In this document: piece by piece, positions 32,501 to 45,247 of the stretch
Layout of the letters: each line of letters begins with the position of its first letter
Position numbering within the stretch: the stretch's first letter is position 1
Source: Solea solea
Taxonomy: Eukaryota; Chordata; Actinopteri; Pleuronectiformes; Soleidae
Direction of reading: 5' to 3'
Length of the DNA: 64,000 nt
NCBI RefSeq assembly: GCF_958295425.1
Contig: NC_081149.1
Location: forward strand, 7,383,654-7,447,653
The notes under the pieces: generated by a model
Databases searched by the model: none
What the model saw: the letters and a program-made list of their open reading frames with translations, nothing else
What the model was told of the DNA's origin: nothing
Translations under genes and position numbers: made by a program

Positions 32501-33105
32501 CCATATATGACACAATAATAATTAAAAAACAATCACTCACACTTATACATAATTTAAATTGAGGCTTTTGGATGGAACCCTAATAACGAATATCGGCACA
32601 TATTTTTTGATCTATTAATGGTACAAAGTAAAAAAAGTGCTGCAGAGGTGCAATCATGCAATTGTAACTTCACTGTAAACACTAAAGTTTTCCAAGGAAA
32701 GGACCATCATAGGTGTAAACGCAGTGCAGTTTTACCCCACAGCGCTCGTTCCAAACCCTGTTGTGTTGTTGATGTGGAGGTAAAGATGGGACTGAAACTG
32801 TCGTGGATGAACATGGAGTGATCAAGAAAAGTGTGCTCAGCACGTCCTGTTCCTCATTACACAACGTTTCTTCGGAAAAGCCTCTCTCTTTTTTTTTATT
32901 TTCACATGAAAAACGAGAGAGAAAACCAGAACCCCCACATGACTCGGACTTTGACTAGGAGGTGGGCGCAGATTCCCCAAGGCCGCTCTCATCTCGACCA
33001 TCTCGACCATTCTTTAATGAGGAGCAGGGGGGACTTCTGACGACGGCGGCCTACACGATGAGACGTTAGAATCTGAATAAATGTCAACAGAGTCTGCATG
33101 TGATT

Positions 33106-33108
<3 letters not shown>

Positions 33109-33146
<38 letters not shown>
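33109..33146. repeat. TG microsatellite
   Basis: Nineteen uninterrupted TG units. Antisense frames of histidine-threonine repeats here are artefacts. Confidence 0.95.
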
Positions 33147-33148
<2 letters not shown>

Positions 33149-36100
33149 GTAGAATACATACACTGCCATAAAACCTGATCGTGTGGAAAAGGAGGCTGTA
33201 GCATTGATGTCTGCTGCTGCTGGTTTTTGGCAATTAGTAACATGAGCCCTGACTCTCAGCCAGGAAAGACGACGACAATGATGATGAAGCGGCTTCAAAC
33301 TCCCAGAGCTTTTGCGTTTACATCGATTCTGTCAGTCCCATCAAGGCTGCTGCACAATAATCATACAGATTATGGCTTTAGCTGTTTTTCATTCTCACTG
33401 AGGACGTACAGAACTTAACAGCAGCTACGGCTACTTTATTTATTGTTCTACATCATTACGCAACCAAGACCGCAGCATTTCCTCTTTGACACACAGCAGC
33501 CAGCCCTGTTCAGTTTCCTTTTCATCCCCCCCCCGCTACCCTCGCTCCAAGAAGGAAAACAAAGAGGAAGCATGCAAACACTTTGCTATTACAAATATTC
33601 CTACTATCATTAAATAAATTATGTGAACCTTCATTTTATGCCAAGATTTTCACGAAATTTATGAGGGCAAACTGTCACTGCTGGTGAAAATGCTGTTGTT
33701 TTTCCACATGAGCCACAAATACATGTGTGCTTGAGTCATTATTTTAACCATATATATCTATAAAGTTATACTGGACTTTAAGGACAACTTTAAAAAGACT
33801 TATCCCCACATTCTTCACAAGTTACTCATCTTCCTTGATGAAACACTGATCAGGAATTTTGAAATATTGCAATAATGTTCTTCCCTTAATGCATCAACTG
33901 GACAAACCAAGCAGCTATCAAGAGCGAAGGTGCTGTTGCCAGCTACCTATGAAACAAATCCCTTCCTATGTGCAGCACGGGAATGTCACAGAGCGAACAC
34001 AAGATCTAAACTCAGCTGAACTGAGATTCACAGAGTTGTGTGGACCTAATAGATTTAATCAGCATTGTGGAAACTATTGACAATGATTTAAATGTAACAT
34101 AAGTTTGTTTATATTCAGGTTCGCACTAGTTTAACTGGTGTTCACATTACTGTCATTCTTGTAACAATAATAATACACTTTATATATAAAGTTTTGTCAT
34201 TCCGCCTCTGTTACACCACTACAATGAATTTGAAATGAAGCTTTAATTTAAAGGAAAAAGGATTGAACAAAAAAAAAATCGCATTAACCTTTAAGAAAGT
34301 ATTAGCATTTGTTTATACATTATTGTCGATTTTCAGTGGCTCGGAAATAATTGGACAATTGACTAAAATTCAGTTTCATGGCCATAGGTGGCCTGTTACC
34401 TCGCTATTTCCCATCAGACCAAGCAGATAAAGGTCTGCAGCTGTAATGTTGAAGCTGGTGTTGAATTAGCATTTGGCTTTTCACTGAAATGTTCAATATG
34501 AGGTGCAAAGAGTTGTCAATGCAAAAGAAGAAGGCCATCAATCGCAGAGAAAACTAAATAAATGTGTGAGTGGCCAAATCACCAATTTGGTACAATATAT
34601 AGCACTTTTCTTAACAATGTTATAAAGTGCTTCAATTCAAATCAAATCAATACAAAAATCTCTTGCTAATATAACTTAAAATCTCTGGCAGAACTAGACT
34701 CGACGACATGCAGCATCTGCCTCGCCCGGTTGTGGAGAAAGGGAAAAATGGGGGAAGAAGGGAGAAAACGAAAGACGAAGAGACAGTGGAGAGAGAGTAA
34801 AGGGGAATTAAGAAATCTGAGGCTAATAAATAAGAACAAAATAAGAATGATGAATAGGACTAATCTAAATATGTACAGACAGTTGTTTCCAAAGGCTAGG
34901 GATAGCACAATACCACTTTTTCATGTTCGATATCAGTCATTTTAGACCTCTTAAAATATGAAGTTGTTAACAACTAATCTCCAACTGTGTAAAAAATATT
35001 CTTTTCCCATAAAGAAATAATAAACAGCCCACAAGATGACTTTTATTTACATTTTTACAGTCTGTGCAGAGTGAAGCATGCAATGCCGAGTATCATATCT
35101 GCTCATCCCTCGTTTTTAGATGGGATTTATATAAACGGTCACTCGGGAGAGAGAGTTCCAAAGTATTGGGGCTCTAATAGTAAAGGCTCTGTCTCCTCTT
35201 GTTACAAATTAGGATTTACTAAAATAACAAGAAGGGCTACATCAGTGGTCGGCCGGGAACATAATATCTGTTTAAGAGTTCTGTGATATAGAACGGAGAA
35301 AGGCCATTTAACGCTTTGAAATCGATACATAAACTAATGAGGAGTCATGAAGTAGTGATGCTGCGTCAAACTGGAGGGGGATATCTGTTTAGAGCGCCAA
35401 AGTTTTTTTTTTTTTAAATTAAAATATCAATATGTGGCGCCAGAGCATCAACCATTGTGTATTGATATTTTGCCCCTCCCTTACTAATGCACATGAGCCC
35501 GTAATGTTTCCTGAAGTCAGAAAGTGTTGGTTCGTCCTGGTGAGAAAAATGCACAGCCACCACAATCTCATTAGACTGCTGCCAAAATCCACATGTCTTT
35601 CCCCCCCCCAAAGATAAAGTTTCTTTGAACATCAAAGCATTCACTCACATCAGTTCCTGTGTGTGCTTTCACACTAACACACGCGCTTAGTTTCACGAGA
35701 TCTCACTGCCCTGTGACAGTGACAAGGGTGAAAAAAGGAGAAGGAGAAGTGACAAACAAATTAAGTTTAGCTTCCACCACATAAGAAGAACAGAAGAACA
35801 ACACAAGAGGTCAAAAGGAGTTTTTAAAAGACCATAATCCCATCTCAAACCACCACTTAAAGGCTTTAATGCTAACTGTCTTTTGATGATGGTGCCTGCT
35901 GATGGGCACAGTGTAATCACATTCAGGTGCACTGTGATGAGGGGAGTCATCTATTTCAGCTTCACATTGGTATTTCCTATAAAACCCAGACTATGTCAAA
36001 TTCCTCGTGGATTTGCACCGCGGTGGTTCCAAGAAGAATCCCAGTGAAGGTCGGGATTTAGAGTAATCTGGGCGCAGGTATACGGACGGCGCACCGGCTC

Positions 36101-39071
36101 CTTCCAGAACACACAGCTCATTCCTGGCTCGCTCCGCACGCAGACGTCAGACGGCCCCGAGACGGATGGCAAGCGAGGCCAGCACATTCTTGTGCGTGTG
36201 TTTACTTTGCAGACAGGTGTTCACGTTTAATCAAACTATGAGTTTGTTAATCACAGTATCACATGTTGGAACGTGGGTGAGTGATTGCAGGGTTAAAAGG
36301 CGCCGCCGGTTTGTTTTAGTGTAGTTATTTATCATCGTCTAGGAGGCAGCCATGGCATTATCTGCAATAAAGCAAGACAATAAACTAGGGTTTTTTGTTG
36401 TTCCTTTTTTTTTTTTAATGATGGGACGCGAGTCAAAAATGTTCTGTTCGCTGGCTGCTGCCTGAAAGTCGGCCTTCAAATGGTCAGTTATAATTCAAAT
36501 TATAAAAACATTGCCATTGAGTTTTTCTTGGACCGCTTTTAGCCTTGATTACGACATGCATTTGCCATGGCATCACTACAATAAACTTAGCACAACATTC
36601 ATTTAATCCACAATTGCATTTACCTTTCAACAGGATCTTGTATTTAGAGTAGTACCTTTGTGTTAAGTCTTCTCCAGCACATCCCAAAGACTGTGTCATG
36701 GGTAGAGATATGGCATAGATCTGGATTTCAATACCAATTTCTGACTATAATCTTTTAGGTACCAATCTGTTGTAACAAAAACTTAGACTTTAGCTTTAGA
36801 ACTTCTTGACAAACAAAAGTGCAAGCCTCTCAAAATTCAACATAAACACAATCAAACTCGTCGTCCTCTTCTACTTTAGGAGATGACCTCTGTCTGTGGA
36901 CTAACTACCCATAAGCCTCAAAGGAGCCAATCATGAGTGCTATTAGATCTGGATCAAACAGCACGCTGCGTGCTAATTGCCTCACTGATGCAGAAGAGAA
37001 TAAATCTTAAGGTATACCCGGGCTTTGAAAGAACATATGTCTGATATTAGGTGATACCAAGGAAGGTCAATGGTGCGTTCCATTTGTAGTCGGAACTCTG
37101 GATTTCTTAGTTCAATACTTGCACAGTAACACCCCTGAACTCCTACTCCAGGCATGTCCAAAGTCCAGCCCGTGGGCCAATCATGGCCCTCGTGAGATGT
37201 TGTACGGCCCACAGCTTTTGTCTTATAATTAAGTATTTATGGTCAGGGACGGACTTGGACAAAAAAAAAAAAACGACATTGATCTCATGTCACCCCCATT
37301 AACTAGGCTGGTTTGCGCTTTGAAACGTAAATTATTTAATTATGAAATTATGTAAATGTTACTGTTAAAAAAAGGAAAAAAAGGACCCCTGTCCTACTCG
37401 GAAACTCAGAGGAACACTATTTTTTTTAACGTGAAATGCACTCATATTTTGTTCCACAGTAAATCAGTATTTTTAACAGCAGACATGTTGCTATGCTTTT
37501 TGTGTGTGCACTAAATACCATGTAGAGTGTTTCTAACAACGGTCAGCCATGTTTCCCACTTCTCAACTGGAACATGGTGAACTTGGTGACTGATGTCACT
37601 TCCAAATGACAAGAACACTTCCCAGACGTTACCACAAAAGTGTTGAAGTCCGATACCCCACCTTAAACATCTGGAACTTATGCTTGGAGAGTCAAACTGC
37701 TTCTTCAGCTCATCCCAGGGTTCATATTTGGGTCAAATAAGGTCTGGACTCTGGTGACCAATCCATGTGAGAAAGTGTCTGATGCTGCCTGAACCACTCT
37801 TTCACAATTTAATCCAATGAATTCTGACACAGTCGACTTGGAATACGCCCCAAAAAATCTGGTCAATGAGTACATTTAGAAAATCAGATTAACTCTTTTT
37901 TTTTGGCACATAATATCACCAGCATCAGCAACCACAGATTATACCACTGCCCCCTACAGGCAGAATATAAGCATATGTCACTTTTCTGGGCAAGGTACGA
38001 GCACATGTGATGGTTTTGAGAGAATGTGCGAGTGTTGTTGTAGTAAAAAGTGGAGCTTTATTTTCACACGGGAGCCTCGACAAACGCTCACCACCATCAC
38101 ATCCCATGCAGGGCACTGCAGATGGTGGGAAAGCCAGAGGAAAATCCCTGTAGGCCCTGCAACCTTCTTTGAAGCTGCGCTTACACACAGCTGCCACGGG
38201 AGGCTTAGAAACGGGCAGACCTGCGGCACTTTTGGCCACATTAACATCGCTGCCATGACAGATAATTGCACACACATACCGAAAAGTAAACATGTTCACA
38301 GCAGCAGCAGCAGCAGATTACAGCAGGAATCAACGCTGAAAACACACATCACTTATATTCTGTTCATTAACAGTAAAAAAAAAAAAAAGGTGAACATTCT
38401 TTCCCATGTTTTCATATTGATAAATAATGGTTGTGCCACTTTGACTAACTGTTTACGCAATGTTCTTTTCCATGACATCCAAAATGCCGTTGTACGTGAC
38501 TGGACTGATTTACCACAACTATGACTAAAAAACACAACGGTGCAACAGATCCAGACAATGCAACAATGAGTCACGTCACAGCATCAGGATGAACAGATGA
38601 GTACAAATAAATAAAATAACTTCCATTGAAAATGAACATGTGTTTATTGGCAGAAATGAAAATATACTCCTCATATTATGTATAGTGTATATTTGTATAA
38701 GTGTAGGGAGGAGCAGGGGAGGGGAATGCTCATGTCAGCAATAGACAGGAAGTTCGCCAGAAGCTCGCCAAAGGATGACATCACTGACAGCAGCTTTAAA
38801 TTACCCTAGATTCTATCTCATAACTTGTATCCCAACTGTCACTGAACATGTGCACACAGTGAAGAAAAAGTAATATGATTTAATTATGTTGTATATATAC
38901 AATTGTGACTGTAATGCTCAGCTTTTTCTGAAAAAAAAGTGGAATAATGACAGCAAAGTTTGAAAAAAGTGGTTAAAAATAAACCATGAAAAACAGCTCA
39001 GCATGATAAAGCACAGGGAACAAAGCTAAAAATAGAAAATAGTACACTATAGGCAGAACTAACAGCTGGAT

Positions 39072-39093
39072 GGGGGGGGGGGGGGGGGGGGGG
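39072..39093. repeat. 22-base G homopolymer
   Basis: Uninterrupted G run preceding TGCATGG. Length is likely to vary between individuals or to be misread in sequencing. Confidence 0.9.
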
Positions 39094-40344
39094 TGCATGG
39101 TCTGCTCTATGTCTGTGTGTGTGGGGGTGTAAGGGTATCCCCACAATCTGTACATCATGTAAGTAAACGTGTTCCAAGACTACAGCAGTGGCCGAGTCTC
39201 ATTCACACTTCCCCCTTCTAACATTCCCTGATTTCAACAACCGTAACTTTCCCATAAGTCTAATTAACCCTCAAGTGGCTGCTATACATAACATGAGCCC
39301 CCGCCTCTCTTTCTCTTCCTCTCCTCTCCTCCTCTCCCCTCATCCTGGTTGGGTCCTGCCAGCAGTGGGCTTGGCAGGGGGTCGAGTTTGGGTCGACCAC
39401 AGACAGAAATAACCTCTTGTTTGCTCACTGGCATGCTGTAACTCATGATGTTGTTCCGTGTGAGTAGATTCAGTGGCTTCCATGAGCTTTGTGGGTGGCA
39501 GATCAGGCAAACAAGATATTTTAACCGTTGTGTTACAGACGAAAAGCTTTACATTACTCGTAACACAGAAAAACAGAAAAATAAATGACTGTGGAGGTTA
39601 CATCTCATCCCCAGGCTCTTTTAAACTTGCGTTAGCTACATTTCATTTCGTCAAGGGCCTTTCTAGAAAGAGTTTGCACGTTCTCACCCCCATGTGTGTG
39701 TGGTACCTCACAAAATAAGATATGTGATACCAATAATACTGGCACGGATGCTGCACCAATCTCAGCTGTCATAGAGCAAAAGGCGGGGTACACCCTGGAC
39801 AGGTGAAAGGACGATGGTACTGTATATTACCAAATTGATATTTTGACCCAACTTTAAAGCCAAGAACAGAATCTCCCCCCAAAAAAAGGAACAATCACAA
39901 ACATGTATTTTCCCCTGTCAGGCTTAAGGTGGGCTTAACAACAGTGATGACAGAGAAGTGACATCTAGTAGATTTTGTAGTAGACTTACTCCACGCTGCT
40001 CCCAAAGGCCAAAGTTGTCAACACCATTACTAGACAGCTATCACTCCTGGTAAACTACAACAACTACATGTTTGTTGACACGCTCTCCATCACTCTGCAT
40101 TGGTCATCTGGATCATTGGTTGTAGTTCTATCCAATTGTGTAGAGAGGCATTTTCATCTACGTCACGCCTCTTGGAAGTGGGAGGGGATTACAACCTTTC
40201 CAGACGGTTACACTCGATATCAGTGGTTCTCCAACTCATCATCCTCCTCTTCCTCACATATAGTTCACACACTGGTATAGTGAAGTTAGATTAAGACAGA
40301 GCGAGAGATAAGGTCACTCTAATTTCAATTTTTGTGTCATTATT

Positions 40345-40455
40345 TCTGGTCAAAATTCCTCAGCTCCTCTCTGATCACATACCCTGGTAAGTACCACCAG
40401 AGGAAGCTCGCGTACCACTGGTGGTACACATACCACAGTTTGACAACCGTGGCTC
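40345..40455 (-). repeat. Dispersed repeat, CCATGGTTCTCAAA family
   Basis: Shares CTGGTCAAAATTCCTCAGCT and TACCACTGGTGGTACACATA with 18440-18600, ending in GTTTGACAACCGTGG, a degraded form of the family end. Confidence 0.55.
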
Positions 40456-40811
40456 TATCGACCTGCTTCTAGCATGTGGCGCACTCACACTCTGATGTGA
40501 TGATGTCACCGGGGGACTTTAAAAGTTATGGAGTTCATGAAGTGTAAAAAAAAAAGAAGCCATTACTCTAAATTACTGTTAATGCACCAGACTTGAAACG
40601 TGCCAGCATTTTGGCACCACATAATTTTTCCATGCCTGAGTGGAAAAATCCTGCAGGAGTCAAACGTGTGACCCAAACACATCAGAGTCGTGAGTAAACG
40701 TGGAGTTTTTAAGAGTTCCTATGGAATTAGATTAGTGCCAATATTTTCACGAAGCAGTTTTTAAGAAGCAAATAAAATATTGATTTAATCATTCAAAAAT
40801 ATTGTATTTTA

Positions 40812-41789
40812 TTGTTTGAAAATATACTTGTTCTTTGCGCTCCCTCTCTTGTTTTTTGCACTCCCTCACTTGTTCTTTGGGCTCCCTCTCTTGTTCTTTG
40901 CACTCCCTCTCTTGTTTTTTGCGCTCCCTCACTTGTTCTTTGCGCTCCCTCACTTGTTCTTTGTGCTCCCTGATTGGTTCCTTGCGCTCCCTCACTTGTT
41001 CTTTGGGCTCCCTCTCTTGTTCTTTGCACTCCCTCACTTGTTCTTTGGGCTCCCTCACTTGTTCTTTGGGCTCCCTCTGTTGTTCTTTGCGCTCCCCCTC
41101 TTGTTTTTTGCGCTCCCTCACTTGTTCTTTGTGCTCCCTGATTTGTTCTTTGCGCTCCCTGATTTGTTCCTTGCGCTCCCTCACTTGTTCCTTGCGCTCC
41201 CTCACTTGTTCCTTGCGCTCCCTCACTTGTTCTTAACACTCCCTCACTTGTTCTTTGGGCTCCCTCTCTTGTTCTTTGCGCTCCCTCTCTTGTTTTTTTG
41301 CGCTCCCTCACTTATTCTTTGCACTACCTCACTTGTTCTTTGCGCTCCCTCACTTGTTCTTTGTGCTCCCTCACTTGTTCTTAGCACTCCCTCACTTGTT
41401 CTTTGCGCTCCCTCACTTGTTCTTTGCGCTCCCTCACTTGTTCTTTGGGCTCCCTCTCTTGTTCTTTGCACTCCCTCTCTTGTTCTTTGCGCTCCCTCTC
41501 GATTTTTGCGCTCCCTCACTTGTTCTTTGTGTCATGGTTTTTTTGTTTGTGGGTGGGGCTTAGGAAGCTGCCTGCTGATTGGCTACTTCATTTTAAAGCG
41601 ACAGCTCAATGGACCGGAAGTCATCACAGGATTGAAGTCGCTGTCTGTCTGGAACTCATTCCCCAAGTTTACCTTGTCGACATCCGACAAAATAATTGTA
41701 AATATCTAACGTTTGTCATCTTATAAACGTTAAATACTCAACGGGGAACGACAAATATGGGAGTGCAAAGAAAGTGTATTTTCAAACAA
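40812..41789. mobile_element. Inverted-repeat element with internally amplified terminus
   Basis: Left end reads TTGTTTGAAAATATAC and then CTTGTTCTTTGCGCTCCCT; right end is the diverged complement (CTCCCATATT side with GGAGTGCAAAGAAAGTG and TATTTTCAAACAA). Between them lie the 21-bp array and a 260-bp body that matches the palindromic element at 19908-20297 (GGAAGCTGCCTGCTGATTGG, AGCGACAGCTCAATGGACCG, TGTCTGGAACTC). No transposase. Confidence 0.75.
40827..41528. repeat. 21-bp tandem array (minisatellite), about 33 copies
   Basis: Repeats of CTTGTTCTTTGCGCTCCCT plus two bases (CA or CT). Variants GGGCTCC, GCACTCC, GTGCTCC and a Y at the ACTTG/TCTTG position mix along the array. Because 21 is a multiple of three and the unit has no stop in several frames, long frames appear on both strands (for example 297 codons at 40816-41709). 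These read as 7-residue repeats and are not genes. Confidence 0.95.
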
Positions 41790-44700
41790 GTGTTGCTTGA
41801 AAATATTGACACAAATCTAATTCGATAACATCCTCGATATTTTTCAATAGAAACTCTCCATCAACACAGCCCAGGCGGCACACACACACATACACACACA
41901 TATAATTTTAAGTGTCTGCAGAAAAGGATCAGCAATAACATTTTTTCACTGGAATAACAAGAGTGGTAACCGTGGCCTTGGCCTCGAGAGAGACGGATGG
42001 TCAGAGCAGTGGGCTGTGTGAATATACAGCCCTGACCACAGGGGAAACATTAACCACTCTGTAAATGCCAGCAATACAACGTGGTGTTTTCAACATGGAC
42101 GAGGCTTATAATGACGTACATGAATAATAACGATACATTAAACTGGGCTGTGGATTTTACCTGCGACCTCTTCCCTCTTTGTGTCAGTCAGGTTTGCTCC
42201 CTCTATTCAACGACTGTCATCTCCCCGCGACTGATTTATTTCCTGACGCAGCTCTCTGGGAAACAGCGAAGTCGCCCTGATTACAGACATTTCCTTCCTC
42301 CACCACTCACAGCAATGCCTGGAATGGGCTGCAGTATTTACTCAGGCCTGAAGGCGGGTAAACTGCAGCTCCCACACCCACATGGCATAATGTATCTCAA
42401 GCTGCAGAGGCCAAGGGTTCCTGGGAGAGTCATTTTAATCCACGCAGGAGAGGGGGGGGGAACAAGGAGAGTGAAATTAGATAATCTGGTCAATCTGTGC
42501 AAAAGTTGGTCCCCAGAGTTAGTTGGAAAAAGAGGGTTTTGTTTTTTTTGTTTTTAATCTACAAAAGGAGTTTAAACCAGGGGTCTAAAACTCAAATGAC
42601 TTAGTATTGAGTACTAGGGCCACACTGAGGAAAAACCAAAAAAAAAGGAAATAAAAGTCAAATATTACAACTTAATTCTCAAAATGTGACTTAACGACCT
42701 GTTGCTATTTTTTACCTTCATATTTGTCTTTTACTGTTTATCTTTAACTTGATTATTGCCTCTAACTTTAACATATATATATCAAATGACTTTGTTTACA
42801 TTAGTATAAATTTATAAGATGACTTTTTAACATCTATGCAGAAGGGGTGGTGGGTTAAAAATCAATATAGTGAAATGTCACAATGTTGTATCACCAAGTA
42901 TCGATGTTTTTAACATGTACGTTTTTATAATGATCTAGGTCCAAATTAACATTAAACTTGTTGTGGATCAGTAGATGTATCGTGATGCTGGAAAATTATT
43001 GATGTGCCCTTGATAAATAAATAAATAAAAATAAATAAATAATTGTGGTAATGACGGTGGCAAAAAGCTGCCATCAGTGTCACACTTTCACACAAAAAAA
43101 GCTTTAAAACAGAGTTGAAATTCATCCTTTCATCCACACACAATCTGAAGAAGTTTCAAAGTATAAATTAAACTTGCTTGTCTACCTGTTTTGGTTAAGT
43201 TTTATTACTATTTACATTGTTATTGCCAAGTTTTTACATGGATGTTATAATGAAAATAACATTTATATTACTGTGTTATTACACTGATCACTTTTGGGTA
43301 AGTTTGTATTAATTTTTAAGGAAATAAAAAAGGCCTATTGGTCAATATACTGCAATTGTTTTTACAATGTTACAATGGGATCATACTTGACATTTCAATG
43401 TATATTTACTAAATATTGTGTTTTATTTATTTTACAGCGTGTGACAGTTTCATTATTTGTTTCATAATTGTCATTTTGATATTGTTATGCTGCCTTTTTG
43501 GACACATCTTTATTAGAGGAGAGATTTTACAAGGTTATTTCCAGCATTCCACTGTGATAATGAAGAATATACAGTATAAGACCGTAATTATTGTGTTTTA
43601 CTGTGAAATTACTATAGCTGGGGCTTAAATGTGTGAGTTTTACACTTAATTACAGTCACTTTTAGCAGAAGGAATGCTGATAAATTACATTAACATAGTA
43701 TTAGTGTGAACTTGACAGTGAATAGTTGTCAATTTATAGTATTTTGAGAAAGTAATCCATATATGCAGGTCCATATCTGCCATGGAACCTTCCAAACAGC
43801 ACAAACGTTCGATTTTTGAAAACAAACACAAATCATCAGCAGTGGAAATCTGTCTCTGAGTCTCAAACTCTGCCAAACACGTCAGGTCATACATGGTTTT
43901 CATGACAACTCACAGTTTCCAGCTCCGAGAACAAAGTCCTTTAGAGGCTTCACAAAATAATAGTAATACTAATGACAAAGGCATGAAGTGTTTGTACATT
44001 TCCACTTGTCATAAACAATCGGGGAGAAATCACCGTGGGCAGGAACACGGAACACCTTGTTATTCTGCACATAATCAGATAAAAATAACACAACAGCCTG
44101 GATTTATTTTTTGCAGAATATCACCGTGTGCTTTTATCTAATTATGTGCAGCATTACACACTGCTCTCTCCACAGGGGGGCACTAACAACTCACATGTCT
44201 CTGTTGGGTTTTGTGACGTACAGTGGTCAGGTTATAAATCACAGAGGCCCTTTATTATGGACTAACCCTGTAAGAATGACTCATTTATATAATCACCAGG
44301 TGTAATGTGCAGATGTCACAATTACAACAACTCATTCTCATTTTTTCAGGAATCCATGGCCCCCATTTTTAGATATAATTATTGCATTTTATTTAGCTAT
44401 GTTAATGAGAAAAACAACAACACATTCAGTTGTTCCAGACAGTTTTGACTGAGTGGAAGCTGAGATGTCGACTGTTCATGAACTGCAGCTAACTGTATTC
44501 ATCTAAAATGTATCTGTTTAGTTAATCGTAGCAATCGTTTGGTGTGTAAAATGTTGGAAAAATGTCGATCTGCGTTTCCCAAAAACCTGTAAATGATGTA
44601 AATGTTCTCAAATGTCTTGTTTTCGTCCACAAGCCAAAGATTGATTCAGTTTTAATGATTTCTTTTCTTACATGGAGCAAAGAAAACCAGGAAATATTTA

Positions 44701-45020
44701 TATTCAAGAAACTGAAAAGTCAGAGAAACTTGTTTTAATTATAAAAAAAACAAACATTCAAATTAGTAAAATTAGGCTGCGAGGGCCCACACGGCTTTAA
44801 TTATTTTATTTATTTAAATTTTTGAATATAATATTAGGAATCTTTGGATTGTGGATAAAACAAGACGTTTGAGGATGAGGTTACTTAGAGATTTGGATTT
44901 TTTTTTTCGGTTTCTGACATTTTACGGATCAAATATGGAGTCGATTGTTGATTAATCAAGAAAACAATGAATTCAGGACATGTACAGAGAAGTATATAGT
45001 AACAGTGTGTCACATTATCA
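41790..45020. other. Noncoding stretch, no gene recognised
   Basis: AT-rich with an ATAA tract (43015-43043). A fragment near 42575-42650 (CCAGGGGTCTAAAACTC; GGGCCACACTGAGGAAAA) resembles ends of repeat families found at 45028 and 46884. From about 44510 to 44960 lies a diverged copy of the AGGGCTGCAACTAACGATTA-type repeat. A 158-codon frame at 42081-42557 has no recognisable domain. Confidence 0.5.
44510..44960 (+). repeat. Decayed dispersed repeat (ATTAATCG family)
   Basis: Contains AATCGTTTGGTGTGTAAAAT, AATGTTCTCAAATGTCTTGT and CAAAGAAAACCAGGAAATAT in the order seen in a common fish repeat; a fuller copy with terminal repeats is at 61951-62268. Confidence 0.5.
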
Positions 45021-45027
45021 TTTAAGA

Positions 45028-45239
45028 CAGGGGTGTCAAACTCATTATAGTTGTATAGGAGTACAGTTGAACTCAAGTGGGCCGGATTGTTTTAAAGCTT
45101 TTTTTTAAGTTTTACCATTTACACGCAAAATATATAGTATTTGACATTACATTTTTTCATTCAAATTCAGCCTGGGGGCCAGATTGGACCCTCTCACGGG
45201 CCAGTTTTGGCCCCACAGACTGTATGTTTGACAACCCTG
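45028..45239. mobile_element. hAT-like miniature element with target duplication
   Basis: Terminal inverted repeats CAGGGGTGTCAAAC and GTTTGACAACCCTG, body with AGTGGGCCGGAT and GGGGGCCAGATTGGACC. Flanked by TTTAAGA at 45021-45027 and 45241-45247, 7 of an expected 8 bases, which fits the hAT superfamily. No coding capacity; 212 bp. Confidence 0.75.
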
Positions 45240-45247
45240 CTTTAAGA

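Larger units (their letters stand above)
31827..40811. other. Intergenic or distal intronic DNA, no gene recognised
   Basis: Contains a CCATGGTTCTCAAA-family repeat (32405-32500), a TG tract (33109-33146), a segment at 35120-35340 resembling fish LINE-derived sequence (CTCTGTCTCCTC..GGCCATTTAACGCTTT), a hAT-like fragment near 37140-37215, a 22-base G run (39072-39093) and another CCATGGTTCTCAAA-family copy (40345-40455). A CpG-containing patch at 36040-36180 shows no clear exon. Open frames up to 166 codons (38024-38524) have no recognisable domain. Confidence 0.5.

Noticed and set aside
36040..36190. CpG-containing patch as an mrtfb 5' exon
   Set aside because: No start codon with family-like peptide and no donor in the right phase.
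40816..41709. 297-codon frame of LFFALPH-type repeats and several antisense frames of REQ/KEQ repeats
   Set aside because: They arise because the 21-bp repeat unit is a multiple of three without stops; frames occur on both strands at once and have no start context or domain.
42081..42557. 158-codon plus-strand frame
   Set aside because: No recognisable domain, no splice or codon pattern, in repeat-rich AT sequence; likely chance.
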